From positions 78,419 through 142,418 of the forward strand of contig CACXUM010000005.1 of the NCBI GenBank assembly GCA_902770835.1: DNA of 64,000 nt. The letters are read 5' to 3'. Below the pieces are notes generated by a model. That model ran no database searches. It saw only the letters and a list, made by a program, of their open reading frames with translations, and was not told the DNA's origin. The position numbers and the translations under genes are program-made. Below, piece by piece: positions 1 through 9,358 of the stretch. Position 1 is the stretch's first letter. Every line of letters starts with the position of its first letter. Source of the stretch: an uncultured Bacteroidia bacterium (GTDB taxonomy: Bacteria > Bacteroidota > Bacteroidia > Bacteroidales > F082).

Positions 1-1054
1 GGATGATGGTGTGTACGTTGAACTCGCGTAGCAGTTTCTCCTTGATGGCCAATTTGGCATTGTCGGTGCCAAACAGGAAGCCGTCGGGCAAGATGACAGC
101 GGCGCGTCCGTTCTCCTTCAAACGGTACATGATAAGAACCATGAAGAGGTCGGCGGTCTCGCTCGAACTCAGGTCGGAGGGGAAATGCTTCTTGATGTCG
201 TTTTTCTCGCTGCCGCCGTAGGGAGGATTCATCAGCACCACGTCAAACTTGTCGTCGTCGGTGTAGTTGAGCACGTCTTTCGCCAACGAATTGTCGTGCA
301 GCACCTTGGGCGAGTCGATGTCGTGGAGCAGCATATTGGTCACGCACAGCATGTAGGGGAACTGTTTCTTCTCGATGCCGAAGATGGACTGGGCATATTT
401 TTCCCTATCCTCAGCCGTCTTCACCTTCTTGTCTAAGGCATTCAGCCAGCTGGTGATGAAGCCGCCCGTGCCGCAGGCGAAGTCGGCCATCTTCTCCCCA
501 ACCTTGGGCTGGATGATTTCGGCCATGAAATCGGTCAAGGCGCGAGGCGTATAGAACTCGCCTGCCGATCCTGCGCTCTGCATCTCCTTGAGGATAGCTT
601 CGTAAATCTCGCCAAAGGCGTGGCTTTCCTCGTAGTCGCCGAGGTCGAGTTGGTCGATGACGTTGATTACCTGACGAAGCAACACGCCGTCTTTCATATA
701 TTGGTTGGCGTCTTGGAAGGTGGTGCGCACTATGGCGCTGCGCATGGGTGTTTGCGGTGTCACCTCCAGATTCTTCAAGGTCGGGAACAAAGTGTTGTTG
801 ACGAAGTTAAGCAAGGCATCAGCTGTCAGGGCTTCGCCCGTGCCGTCGTCCTTGGCCCAGTTGCGCCAGCGGCAGTTTTCGGGGATGAAAGAAACGTAAT
901 TGTCCTCGTTGAATTCCCAGTCGTTCTCCTTTTCGTCATATACTTTCAGGAACAACATCCATGCGATTTGCTCAATTCGCTGGGCATCGCCATTGATGCC
1001 GGCATCGTTGCGCATGATGTTGCGGATATTCTTTACAAAATTGGTAAGTGCCAT
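1..1054 (-). CDS. hsdM: Type I restriction-modification DNA methyltransferase subunit M (3' end beyond window)
   Basis: N6-adenine methyltransferase subunit of a type I restriction-modification enzyme; it binds S-adenosylmethionine and protects host DNA. About 351 codons are visible and the gene leaves the window at its 3' end. The N-terminal HsdM helical region (starting MALTNFVKNIRNIMR) is followed by the AdoMet-binding motif DFACGTGGF near residue 189 and the catalytic NPPY motif at 218-229 (about residue 276). The ATG at 1054-1052 lies two bases after the hsdR stop, so the genes are co-transcribed and probably translationally coupled. The specificity subunit hsdS is not visible and may lie to the left. 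Confidence 0.93.
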   Translation of the reverse strand, partial: MALTNFVKNIRNIMRNDAGINGDAQRIEQIAWMLFLKVYDEKENDWEFNEDNYVSFIPENCRWRNWAKDDGTGEALTADALLNFVNNTLFPTLKNLEVTPQTPMRSAIVRTTFQDANQYMKDGVLLRQVINVIDQLDLGDYEESHAFGEIYEAILKEMQSAGSAGEFYTPRALTDFMAEIIQPKVGEKMADFACGTGGFITSWLNALDKKVKTAEDREKYAQSIFGIEKKQFPYMLCVTNMLLHDIDSPKVLHDNSLAKDVLNYTDDDKFDVVLMNPPYGGSEKNDIKKHFPSDLSSSETADLFMVLIMYRLKENGRAAVILPDGFLFGTDNAKLAIKEKLLREFNVHTII

Positions 1055-1056
1055 CT

Positions 1057-3396
1057 TTATGCTATATTATAAATCAAATCTTCCAGTTCTTTGACCGCAT
1101 CAAAGTATTGTTTTTTGCCTCCGAACAAGTCCGCTATCTTTTTTGGCGCACCCATTTGTCGGAAGGGGTCGAGTTTCAATGTCGATGTGTTTTCAAGTTG
1201 GGAGATGCCGTCGTCAGCATACTTGTCAAGCAAGGCTTCAAGCACCTTTCGGGCATCCTCGCCATATTTATTGAAGATGTCGCGTTTTTTCACGTTTTCG
1301 GCGCGTTCGCGACGGGTCAATGGCTTCTTGCCGTAGGCGACATGACAGATGAAATCAAAGTCGTCAACATCGGCCATATCCTGCTCTTCCTTCAAGGCTT
1401 GTAAATCGATGCCGCTCTCACGCAGTAAATCCGAAATCTCGGCTTTTTTCTCCGCAGCATTCCAATGTCGGATGAAATCATCGAGGTTGGCGTAGGTGTC
1501 GTTGATGTTCTTTTTGGTGTAGTCGGTAATGCTCTCTATGCGAAGCAGCTTGCCATCGACATCGTACACCGAAACCGTCTTGTTGATGACGAGGACCTTG
1601 CAGCCATGCTTGTCGACGACGGGTTTGGGATCGTGTTTCGTATCCTCGCCCGCCATGGTAGTGGGCGTTTCTTCTCCAACCGGATACTCTTTAGGCGAAA
1701 TCGTTCCGTATTGTTCATCCACTTCAATGGGTCCATCCCAATCGGGGTCGGCAAACAGGCGCGTAATATTGCGGAAGTCCATGATAGTGAAATGTGTCTT
1801 GCCTTCCTTTTCGCGAATGCGGGTGCCACGACCCACCATCTGCTTGAACTCCGTCATCGAGTTAATGTTTTGGTCGAGCACGATGAGTTTCACCATCTTG
1901 CAATCCACACCAGTGGAGAGCAGTTTGCTCGTGGTGGCGATGACGGGATATTTCGAGGAAACCGAGATGAAATAGTCGAGTTTCGACTGCCCGTATGGGT
2001 CGCTGCCCGTGATGCGAACCACATAATCCGGGTTTTTCTTGCATAAATCGGAGTTCTCGTTGACCAAAGCCGAGCGCATCCTTTCGGCATGGTCCTCATC
2101 AGCACAAAACACGATGGTCTTGGCCATGCGGTCAGTCTTTTTCAGGTACTCCGTAATCTCATGCGCCACCTCATGGATGCGGTCTTCTATGATGATATTG
2201 TAGTCGTAGTCGCGGTTGTTGTAGATCCGATCCTCAATGATGTTTCCGAAGATGTCGCGTTGGCCTTTGGTAGGTCGCCACTCATCGCCGATGTTGGTCG
2301 TGATGTTGATCACCTTGAACGGAGCCAGAAAACCGTCATCAATGCCTTCCTTCAGGCTGTAGGTATAGATAGGTTCGCCAAAATAGTTGATGTTAGACTG
2401 GTATTTTGTCTCTTTTGGCGTGGCAGTCATACCTAATTGGATAGCGCCGTCGAAATACTCCAGAATCTCGCGCCAGTTGCTATCGTCTTTGGCGCTGCCA
2501 CGGTGACATTCGTCGACGATAACCAAATCGAAAAACTCAGGTTTGAACAGTTCCTTGTAATTCTGTTTGCCTTCCTGACCGATAAGTTGTTGGTACAAGG
2601 CAAAGTAAACCTCGTAAGCGGTAACGCCGCCTTTGATGTCCTGTTGATAGTTCACCTTATGGATGGTTTTCTCCAAGGGTTTGAAATCCTGTTGGATTGA
2701 TTGGTCGACTAACACGTTGCGGTCGGCGAGATAAAGCACCTTCTTCACCAAACCCGCTTTCAGCAAACGATACACGATTTGGAAGGCTGTATAGGTTTTT
2801 CCAGTTCCCGTTGCCATGACGAGCAGCAGGCGGTTGCGGCCTTGTGCCACGGCATTCACCGTTCTATTGACGGCATTGCGTTGGTAATAGCGCGGCGGGA
2901 AGATGTCCTGTCCCGTGCAATAAGGTTGCTCGATGACCTTCATCTCCTCATCGGTCACACCTTGGCCATCATTGACTTCGGCGAAAAACCGTGCGTAAAG
3001 CTCTTCCTTGGTCGGGAATTCATCCATTCCAATTGCACGTTCCTTACCCGTAAGGAAGTCGTATTCCTGAAAGCCCATACCATTAGAGCTATAGGCAAAC
3101 GGAACGTCCATCATCTTGGCATATTCCTTGGCTTGTTGTAATCCAAACGAGACAGTATGATTCGCATCTTTGGCTTCAATAATGGCAATAGGCGTTGCAC
3201 GATTGTAATACAGCACATAATCGGCAAACTTGGGCTTGCTACGAGCCGCAAGATTACCTTTCATGTTGATTTTGCCGTCCGTGAGTTTTACCGTTGTCTC
3301 CATAGTGATGTCTTCCACAGACCAGCCTTTATTGAGAATGGACGGCGTGACATATCTCAACTTGATGTCTTCTTCAGATAAGGAATGAATATCCAT
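1057..3396 (-). CDS. hsdR: Type I restriction enzyme subunit R (EcoEI-like helicase-nuclease)
   Basis: Motor and nuclease subunit of a type I restriction enzyme, 779 aa. The N-terminal nuclease-like region carries a D...E-x-K signature (FADYVLYYN then IIEAKDAN, about residues 55-80). Helicase motifs follow: Walker A MATGTGKT (about residue 194), DECH box (about 295), GMTATP and the motif VI-like QMVGRGTRIRE. The C-terminal part resembles the EcoEI R-subunit C-terminal domain. The length fits the shorter EcoEI-like R family rather than the roughly 1000-aa EcoKI type. It is first in an R-M operon, with a TAnnTTTG box 20 bases upstream of the ATG. The reading frame is intact. Confidence 0.93.
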   Translation of the reverse strand: MDIHSLSEEDIKLRYVTPSILNKGWSVEDITMETTVKLTDGKINMKGNLAARSKPKFADYVLYYNRATPIAIIEAKDANHTVSFGLQQAKEYAKMMDVPFAYSSNGMGFQEYDFLTGKERAIGMDEFPTKEELYARFFAEVNDGQGVTDEEMKVIEQPYCTGQDIFPPRYYQRNAVNRTVNAVAQGRNRLLLVMATGTGKTYTAFQIVYRLLKAGLVKKVLYLADRNVLVDQSIQQDFKPLEKTIHKVNYQQDIKGGVTAYEVYFALYQQLIGQEGKQNYKELFKPEFFDLVIVDECHRGSAKDDSNWREILEYFDGAIQLGMTATPKETKYQSNINYFGEPIYTYSLKEGIDDGFLAPFKVINITTNIGDEWRPTKGQRDIFGNIIEDRIYNNRDYDYNIIIEDRIHEVAHEITEYLKKTDRMAKTIVFCADEDHAERMRSALVNENSDLCKKNPDYVVRITGSDPYGQSKLDYFISVSSKYPVIATTSKLLSTGVDCKMVKLIVLDQNINSMTEFKQMVGRGTRIREKEGKTHFTIMDFRNITRLFADPDWDGPIEVDEQYGTISPKEYPVGEETPTTMAGEDTKHDPKPVVDKHGCKVLVINKTVSVYDVDGKLLRIESITDYTKKNINDTYANLDDFIRHWNAAEKKAEISDLLRESGIDLQALKEEQDMADVDDFDFICHVAYGKKPLTRRERAENVKKRDIFNKYGEDARKVLEALLDKYADDGISQLENTSTLKLDPFRQMGAPKKIADLFGGKKQYFDAVKELEDLIYNIA

Positions 3397-3416
3397 AATA
3401 CTATTGGTAAAGATTG

Positions 3417-3424
3417 CAAAAATA
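3417..3424 (-). promoter_or_regulatory. Candidate -7 box of hsdR promoter
   Basis: TATTTTTG on the minus strand matches the Bacteroidota -7 consensus TAnnTTTG and ends 20 bases before the hsdR ATG. No good -33 element was seen. Confidence 0.55.
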
Positions 3425-3500
3425 CAAGTTTTTCGTTTGTACTACTCTTTTTTCAACAGCTTTAAATCACAATCTTTTCACGAAACATCAAAGTATTTCC

Positions 3501-3508
3501 TACTTTTG
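3501..3508 (+). promoter_or_regulatory. Candidate -7 box of DUF3667 gene promoter
   Basis: TACTTTTG fits TAnnTTTG and lies 21 bases before the ATG at 3530. Its position rules against the longer open frame that begins at 3404. Confidence 0.55.
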
Positions 3509-3529
3509 CCCCGTCAAAAACGGACACTC

Positions 3530-4414
3530 ATGCAAAACGAAATACAAACCGAAGTCGAAACCCAAACCAAGACCACCCATTGCCTCAACTGCGGCACCGA
3601 GTTCGAAGGGAATTTCTGCCCCGAGTGCGGACAAAGCGCCGATACGGGACGCTTCACCATGCGTTTCATTTTCGAGAACCTATTGGCGGCATTCCTAAGC
3701 AAGGACGGCGGCATCTGGTTCACCTTCAGGAACCTGTTCACCCGCCCTGGAGCGATGGTCGTCGAAATCCTCAAAGGCAAGCGCAGACGCTACTTCTCCC
3801 CTTTCCCCATGCTGTTTTTCACACTGACGGTCTATATTTTGCTGTTCTCCATCACTGGCAGTCGTGGCGACCTGAAAACGATGGAAAAAGAGTATTTGGA
3901 AACGAAGGAAACGGTCGATGCCAGCCTTGACGAGAAAACCAAAGAGGCCATTTCAAGCGTCAACGAGCTAAAACGAGTTTTCGGCGTGGGTATGAAGATG
4001 TACAACACACACTACACCGCCGTCACCATGCTGACGATTCCCTTATTCCTCTTCGCCACGCGGATGTGCTATGGCAGAGCCAACAGAAAACGTTACTACC
4101 GGGCTGAGTATTTGATAGCCATCGCCTATTCATTGGTCATGGTGGTTCTCTACCGATGTCTGGCCAGTCTTGTGTTTCTGTTTTCGGATAACGCTTTTGA
4201 CACCATGGGTGATTTGATCCCTCTTGTCATTGTTGCGGCTTTCACCGCTTGCTTCCGTAAAATATTGGGATTCAATACAATAAAATCCGTGTGGCGAAGC
4301 TTTCTTGCAATGGCCTTGTATTACACGATTTTATTGATTGCCATATTAGCTATTTGTTTGATTGTCATCCTCATCATCTATATTCCGATCATCAAGCAGA
4401 GGAACGGAGGATGA
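3530..4414 (+). CDS. DUF3667 family membrane protein with N-terminal zinc ribbon
   Basis: 294 aa from the ATG at 3530; the frame is open from 3404, but the promoter box at 3501-3508 supports the shorter start. A zinc ribbon lies at the N-terminus, with cysteines at residues 18, 21, 30 and 33 (CLNC...CPEC). A conserved block follows (FRNLFTRPGAMVVEILKGKR, then RYFSPFPMLFFTLTVY) that is typical of the Bacteroidota DUF3667 family. At least four hydrophobic segments suggest an inner-membrane protein. The function of the family is unknown. It converges on the potassium transporter gene, with only four bases between their stops. Confidence 0.8.
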   Translation: MQNEIQTEVETQTKTTHCLNCGTEFEGNFCPECGQSADTGRFTMRFIFENLLAAFLSKDGGIWFTFRNLFTRPGAMVVEILKGKRRRYFSPFPMLFFTLTVYILLFSITGSRGDLKTMEKEYLETKETVDASLDEKTKEAISSVNELKRVFGVGMKMYNTHYTAVTMLTIPLFLFATRMCYGRANRKRYYRAEYLIAIAYSLVMVVLYRCLASLVFLFSDNAFDTMGDLIPLVIVAAFTACFRKILGFNTIKSVWRSFLAMALYYTILLIAILAICLIVILIIYIPIIKQRNGG

Positions 4415-4418
4415 AAGG

Positions 4419-5921
4419 TCATTTCGCCCGCCAGAAACTCGGCGTGAAAAGCAGCAGAATGGTGAAGATTTCCAATCGCCCGACGAGCATGTCGAACGAA
4501 AGGAGCCATTTGGCGGCATTGGGAATGGCGTCGAAATTGCCGCTCGGTCCTGTGATTCCTGAGCCAGGACCGTAGTTGCTGAAACAGGTCAGGAAGGAAA
4601 TGCAAGAGTCCTCCATCTTCATCCCTGTTGCAGTGAGCAACGCGACATTGATAATGAACAAGATGAAGAACAACGAGAAAAACGAAACGACGCGCTTCAC
4701 CGACATCTCCTCGACCCGCTGGTCGGAAATCTTGATTGTATAAACACTGGATGGGTGAATCAGCTCGTAAATGGACTTCCTGATGTACTTGAACAGCACA
4801 ATAACACGTATCATTTTAATTCCACCGCTGGTGGAGCCAGCACAGCCGCCCACAATCATCATCGCAACCGTCGGAATGAGGAAGAGGCGGCCCCAAAGGT
4901 CGTAGTCGTAGTTGCTGCCTTGGAAACCCGTGTTCGACAGCACTGCCACCACATGGAACAGCGAAGTGCGCACACGCTCAGCCTCGCTCTGCGGATGCGA
5001 AGCCAATTGTTCCTCTGTAATCACATCAAAATGAGGGGCAAAATAGAATCGAGCCATGAAAATCACCGTGAATCCGAGAATGGCAACCAAGTACCAATGC
5101 AGTTCCTCATTGCGCCGAATCACATCGAAACGGTTGTTGAACAGGAAATGATACATGGCAAAGTTGATGCCCGCCAGAAGCATGAAGAAGATGCAAACAT
5201 ACTCTACATAACTCGACTGGAAATAACCGATACTTGCCTGATGCGTGCTGAAACCGCCTGTGGCAATGGTCGTCAGGGCGTGGCAAACGGCATCAAAAGT
5301 GTTCATCGGGCCAAGCCGGTAGGCTATGGCGCAAAGCAGCGTCAAAACTATGTAGATGATCCAAAGCAGGCGCGAAGTGGCACCCATCGTAGGCGCCAAT
5401 TTCTCCACACTCAAGCCCGGCGCCTCGGCAGCGAAAAGCGACATTTTCTTGGAACCTTTGGCCACAGATGGGATAAAGGCCAAAGTGAAAACCACAACGC
5501 CCAAGCCTCCCATCCACTGCATGATGCTACGCCAAAACAGGATGCCATGCGGCTGACTGTCGATGTTGTCGAGCACCGTGGCTCCCGTGGTTGAAAACCC
5601 CGACATCGTCTCGAAAAACGCATCGGTGACATTGTCCATCGTGCCGTACATCAGGAAAGGCAACATCCCGAAAAGGGAAAACAGCACCCACGACAAAGCC
5701 ACCACAAAAAAAGTGTCCCGAATCTGCAAAGTGCTCTTTTTTAGCATGTTGCCAGTGTTGTAGAAAAGCAATCCAACCGCACCCGTAAGGCCTGCGGTCA
5801 GGAGGAAATAAGGGGCATCGCCCTCGCCCGCCGTGTGCTGATAGTGCAATGCCACCCCTGCCGTCAGCAGAAGTGCCGCAGCCTCAATCAGCAACAATAC
5901 ACCAAACAACTTGCTTTTCAT
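4419..5921 (-). CDS. trkH: TrkH-type potassium uptake transmembrane protein
   Basis: Integral membrane subunit of a Trk/Ktr potassium uptake system, 500 aa. The repeated membrane-pore-membrane architecture is visible, with filter-like segments FSTTGATV, ATGGFSTH, LSNTGFQG and FSNYGPGSG. The loop motif GGCAGSTSGGIKMIR is diagnostic for TrkH. The usual cytoplasmic partner TrkA is not in this window. The start follows a 167-base intergenic stretch that holds repeated elements but no clear TAnnTTTG box, so transcription from the yidC unit is possible. Confidence 0.93.
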   Translation of the reverse strand: MKSKLFGVLLLIEAAALLLTAGVALHYQHTAGEGDAPYFLLTAGLTGAVGLLFYNTGNMLKKSTLQIRDTFFVVALSWVLFSLFGMLPFLMYGTMDNVTDAFFETMSGFSTTGATVLDNIDSQPHGILFWRSIMQWMGGLGVVVFTLAFIPSVAKGSKKMSLFAAEAPGLSVEKLAPTMGATSRLLWIIYIVLTLLCAIAYRLGPMNTFDAVCHALTTIATGGFSTHQASIGYFQSSYVEYVCIFFMLLAGINFAMYHFLFNNRFDVIRRNEELHWYLVAILGFTVIFMARFYFAPHFDVITEEQLASHPQSEAERVRTSLFHVVAVLSNTGFQGSNYDYDLWGRLFLIPTVAMMIVGGCAGSTSGGIKMIRVIVLFKYIRKSIYELIHPSSVYTIKISDQRVEEMSVKRVVSFFSLFFILFIINVALLTATGMKMEDSCISFLTCFSNYGPGSGITGPSGNFDAIPNAAKWLLSFDMLVGRLEIFTILLLFTPSFWRAK

Positions 5922-5940
5922 ATTGTTTCATTTATCCTCC

Positions 5941-6026
5941 CCGATGTTTTTGATCCCGAGGTTTCACGCTGGATTTTTTGACCCCGACGTTTCACACCGG
6001 GTTGTGTTATTTCGCCCTTTCAGGGC
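5941..6026. repeat. REP-like dispersed intergenic element, copy 1
   Basis: Contains the palindromic core GCCCTTTCAGGGC with flank TTCG (6011-6026) next to CGGGTTGT, preceded by two imperfect tandem units of about 32 bases (ccgaggtttcac.. and ccgacgtttcac..). The inverted form of the same core plus ACAACCCG occurs between thyA and folA at 60955-60984. Confidence 0.6.
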
Positions 6027-6039
6027 TATGCCCTCCTCT

Positions 6040-6090
6040 CAAACAACTCTAAACTCTACACTCTCAACTCTAAACTGTAAACTGTAAACT
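6040..6090. repeat. Low-complexity ctctaaa/gtaaact tandem tract
   Basis: Short degenerate units of the form aactctaaact/ctgtaaact are repeated between the DUF2750 stop and the REP-like element. No coding potential is seen. Confidence 0.5.
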
Positions 6091-6502
6091 AACCCCACGG
6101 TTGCGCCCATCCCTCGCCATAGTCGAAGTCGTCGCCATCCTCCCCCTCATCCTTTTCCTTATAAGAATGGTCGTCGTAGGGCTTCAGCCATGTCCTGAAC
6201 TTGTGCGAAGGTATCGCGGTTATCTCGCCGTCGGCCTCGGGCGAAACGGCAATGTCAATTTCATCGTTGGCCAATTCCTTGAGCCAGTGGCTCAACTCCG
6301 AAAAACCCATATCAGTCACGGAGTAGCCTTCCCAGTCGCCTTGCGCGGCTTTCGCGGCCAATTCCTCTGATTCCCAAAGCGGCATGTAGGGTTCACCGTC
6401 ATTGTCCTCCAACATGGCGAAAAAGCCTTCCTTGGCCTCAAGCAGCCACACCTTGCGCGTTTCAAGGACGGCGTCAATGAATCTTTTGAGTTTGTTTTCC
6501 AT
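6089..6502 (-). CDS. DUF2750 domain protein
   Basis: Small acidic protein of 137 aa that fits the DUF2750 family: an N-terminal F-x-x-x-V-x-x-T-x-x-V-W signature (FIDAVLETRKVWLL), then G-x-x-A and PLWES. The family has no established function. The C-terminal tail is very acidic (EKDEGEDGDD). Its ATG lies two bases after the yidC stop, so the two are almost certainly co-transcribed and may be translationally coupled. No signal peptide or membrane segment is visible. Confidence 0.75.
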   Translation of the reverse strand: MENKLKRFIDAVLETRKVWLLEAKEGFFAMLEDNDGEPYMPLWESEELAAKAAQGDWEGYSVTDMGFSELSHWLKELANDEIDIAVSPEADGEITAIPSHKFRTWLKPYDDHSYKEKDEGEDGDDFDYGEGWAQPWG

Positions 6503-6504
6503 CG

Positions 6505-8448
6505 TTAGCGTCTTTTTTGTTGTTGCTGCAATTTGGCCTGCTGCTTTTGGGCTTCTTCAAGGCGTTTCTGGAAATTCGACTTCTTTTGCGGCTTCTTCTT
6601 GTTTTCCTCGATGGTGGCACGCACCTTGTTCTCGTCAATCATCCTGCGGAAAATGAACATCTGGATAAAGGTGATGATATTCACCAACATATAGTAATAA
6701 CTCAGGCCAGAGGAATAGTTGTTGAAGATGGCGAAGAACATGATGGGCATGAGATACATCATCCACTTCATGGGCTTCATTTGCGGATTGCTCGTGTAGT
6801 CCATCTGCTTGTTGTTCACCCAAGTATAGATGAGCGTGGTGATGGTCATCAGGATGGTGAACAGGCTGAGGTGGTCCATGCCGAGGAATTTCGGGAACTC
6901 AACGATGCTGTCGTAGGTCGAGAGGTCTTCGGCCCAAAGGAAGGGCTGCTGGCGCAACTCGATACTGGCCGGGAAGAAGCGGAAAATGGCGATAAGGATG
7001 GGGAATTGCAACAAGGCGGGCAAGCATCCCGAAGCGGGACTCACGCCTGCCTGACGCTGCAAGTTCAGAATGGCTTGTTGCTTCTTCATGGCATCCTCCT
7101 CCTTGGGGTATTTCTCGTTGATGGCCTCCATTTCGGGCTTCAGCACGCGGGTGATGGCCGACGACTTGTAGGACTTGAACGCCAAGGGGAACAGCAAGGT
7201 TTTGATAAGGATGGTAAGGATCAGGATGACGATACCATAGTTCCAGCCGTAGCTGCTCAACCAATTGAACACGGCGATAACACCATAGTTAATCCACCTG
7301 ATTAAGAAGAAGTTACCCAAGTTGATTTGATCTTGCAAACCAATGCCGTAACTGCGCAAGGTCTTGAAATGGTTGGGGCCGAAATAGAGTTGCATCGGGA
7401 TAAGGTTGGTTTCCGACCGCGTGTCGTAAGGCACCTCGATATTGGCCGACATCGACTTGAAATAGCGCGGGTTGTTCGACTTGCGGGTGCGCATGGCCAT
7501 GTGAGCGTTCTCGAACTCTTCCTTGGCCACAATCACATTGCAGAAGAAACGCTGCTTGAACGACACCCATTTCAGTTTGCTGTTCACCGTCTGCTCGCCG
7601 TCTTTCTGCTCATTGAGGTGGTCTACATCCTTGTCGGTCAACGACCTGTAATACACCGTTTCGCCAGCAAAGCGGTCGGTGCTCTTTTCTTGTTTCATCA
7701 GGTCTACTTCCCAATCGATGGTCATGTAGTCGGCGTTGGTGGCAATCACATCCCTCAGCCCGACCGTGCGGATGTCGAAGTCCATCATGTAGTTGTCGTC
7801 GTGGATGGTGTAGACATATTCAATGTATTTGCTGGCATCGTCAGTGGGCAAGCGTAAGGCAAAAACAATGCTGTCGCCCTCGGCTACGGTCATATCGCCA
7901 CCCTTGTATGGCCTTCCGTTCATGTAAGGCTGGAAATAGAACAAAGAGGTGTTCACAATGCGGTTTTGGGCAAAAAACGACAGGTCGAACTTTACCGTTT
8001 CGGGGTCGAAGGAAATCAGCGGCAGCGAGTCGTAGGTCTTGTAGTCCTTCAACTCAACTTGTTTCAAAAAGCCGCCTTTGTTGCTGAAAGTCAGCTTTTG
8101 GAGTTTGTTTTCGATGGTCCAAGTCTTTTCCGCGCCTTCCGCTGCAACGGCGAATATGCCGTATTTGTCGCGTAGGGTGTTTTGCACAAGTTGCGCTCTG
8201 CCAAGAGAATCCAAACCTTCCAACTGAATCGTGTCCGATTGCAGGATAGCCAACTTGGCATCAGCTTGTCGGCGTTCAGCTTCACGAATCGAGTCCAAAG
8301 CCATTTCTTCGAGCCTCACCCTACGAATGGAGTCTTGAATACGCTGTTGCTCAGCCAATTGCTCCTTCGATGGGGTCATAAAATACATCCAGCCAAAGAG
8401 AATGGCCGCGATGAGAACAAAACCAATTAACGTGTTTTTATTTTCCAT
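6505..8448 (-). CDS. yidC: Membrane protein insertase YidC
   Basis: Inserts and folds inner-membrane proteins, alone or with SecYEG. 647 aa, the size usual for Bacteroidota. An N-terminal membrane anchor (residues ~5-24) is followed by a large periplasmic beta domain (residues ~60-360). The conserved C-terminal 60KD_IMP core has five membrane segments, including YGIVILILTILIKTLLFPL and SGCLPALLQFPILIAIFRF. The C-terminal tail is strongly basic and rich in K and Q, as in ribosome-binding YidC tails. The -7 box TATCTTTG lies 25 bases upstream. It is first gene of a unit with the DUF2750 protein. Confidence 0.96.
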   Translation of the reverse strand: MENKNTLIGFVLIAAILFGWMYFMTPSKEQLAEQQRIQDSIRRVRLEEMALDSIREAERRQADAKLAILQSDTIQLEGLDSLGRAQLVQNTLRDKYGIFAVAAEGAEKTWTIENKLQKLTFSNKGGFLKQVELKDYKTYDSLPLISFDPETVKFDLSFFAQNRIVNTSLFYFQPYMNGRPYKGGDMTVAEGDSIVFALRLPTDDASKYIEYVYTIHDDNYMMDFDIRTVGLRDVIATNADYMTIDWEVDLMKQEKSTDRFAGETVYYRSLTDKDVDHLNEQKDGEQTVNSKLKWVSFKQRFFCNVIVAKEEFENAHMAMRTRKSNNPRYFKSMSANIEVPYDTRSETNLIPMQLYFGPNHFKTLRSYGIGLQDQINLGNFFLIRWINYGVIAVFNWLSSYGWNYGIVILILTILIKTLLFPLAFKSYKSSAITRVLKPEMEAINEKYPKEEDAMKKQQAILNLQRQAGVSPASGCLPALLQFPILIAIFRFFPASIELRQQPFLWAEDLSTYDSIVEFPKFLGMDHLSLFTILMTITTLIYTWVNNKQMDYTSNPQMKPMKWMMYLMPIMFFAIFNNYSSGLSYYYMLVNIITFIQMFIFRRMIDENKVRATIEENKKKPQKKSNFQKRLEEAQKQQAKLQQQQKRR

Positions 8449-8473
8449 GGGAATGATTTTTCAAAATGAGCGG

Positions 8474-8481
8474 CAAAGATA
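8474..8481 (-). promoter_or_regulatory. Candidate -7 box of yidC promoter
   Basis: TATCTTTG on the minus strand fits TAnnTTTG, 25 bases upstream of the yidC ATG. Confidence 0.5.
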
Positions 8482-8530
8482 CGAAAAATAGTGTGACGAA
8501 GGCTTGATTTTCAATGAAAGCAAAAAGAAA

Positions 8531-9358
8531 TCACATGAGATAAAACCGAATCAACCCTTCAGCCGGTGACTTCATCACCTCGCCCAACGTGAGGCCTTTG
8601 GCGGACATGGTTTCTTTCAAGATGTCTTGGAAATGATAGGCGATTGAGCCTATAAAACTGACTTTCATTGATTTGCAATCCTCAAAGCGCAAAACAAAAA
8701 CCTCAATGAAGGCTTGGAAACAGCGTTTTACCAAATCGTGAATGAAAGGATGCAATTGGTTTTCGCCAGCAAACTTAGCAAACGAGGCCAAATACTTGGA
8801 AGGCTGTTCGTTATGATACAGGTTTTGAACGAAATCCTTCAATTCCAAACGGTATGCTTCATGGAATCTTTGCCTTAATTCCTCTGGCATGAAACCATAA
8901 AAATAGGCTTTCGTCACCTCCCTGCCGATGTACATTCCACTGCCCTCATCACCAACGAAATAGCCCAATGAAACGGCTTTTTCAACAATTCTATCACCAT
9001 CGTAAACACATGAGTTTGAGCCTGTTCCAAGGATGCAAGCAATACCTTTTTCGTTCCCCAAAAGGGCGTGGCAGGCAGCCATAAGGTCATGGGTAACATG
9101 GATTTCGGCATTTGGAAAATGGTTTTGGAACGCCTCTTTTATTAATTGGCAGTTTTGTTCGCTGCCGCAGCCTGTGCCGTAATAATGGATGGATTGGATT
9201 TCGCTGGGAAGAGACACGCCATCGAACATCACTACAAGTGTTTGAATGTCAGCATAATTCGGATTAAAGCCTTTGGTCAGGAAACGGCTTTTCACCTCGT
9301 TTCCGTCCAAGAGAATCCATTCCATTTTAGTGGAACCGGCATCGACAATCAATCTCAT
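8531..9358 (-). CDS. BadF/BadG-family ATPase, N-acetylglucosamine kinase-like
   Basis: 275-aa sugar-kinase-fold protein of the BadF/BadG/BcrA/BcrD ATPase family, the family that includes N-acetylglucosamine kinase. Visible motifs are the N-terminal phosphate-1 loop DAGSTKMEW, the central CILGTGSNS and the following GDEGSG. In Bacteroidota such proteins are usually annotated as amino-sugar kinases; the substrate here is an inference. The ATG overlaps the stop of the upstream DUF2442 gene in an ATGA arrangement (9355-9358), which points to translational coupling. Confidence 0.8.
   Translation of the reverse strand: MRLIVDAGSTKMEWILLDGNEVKSRFLTKGFNPNYADIQTLVVMFDGVSLPSEIQSIHYYGTGCGSEQNCQLIKEAFQNHFPNAEIHVTHDLMAACHALLGNEKGIACILGTGSNSCVYDGDRIVEKAVSLGYFVGDEGSGMYIGREVTKAYFYGFMPEELRQRFHEAYRLELKDFVQNLYHNEQPSKYLASFAKFAGENQLHPFIHDLVKRCFQAFIEVFVLRFEDCKSMKVSFIGSIAYHFQDILKETMSAKGLTLGEVMKSPAEGLIRFYLM

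Noticed and set aside
1-3396. A novel defence island at the left edge
   Set aside because: Only an ordinary type I R-M pair is visible; no other defence genes lie beside it within the window.
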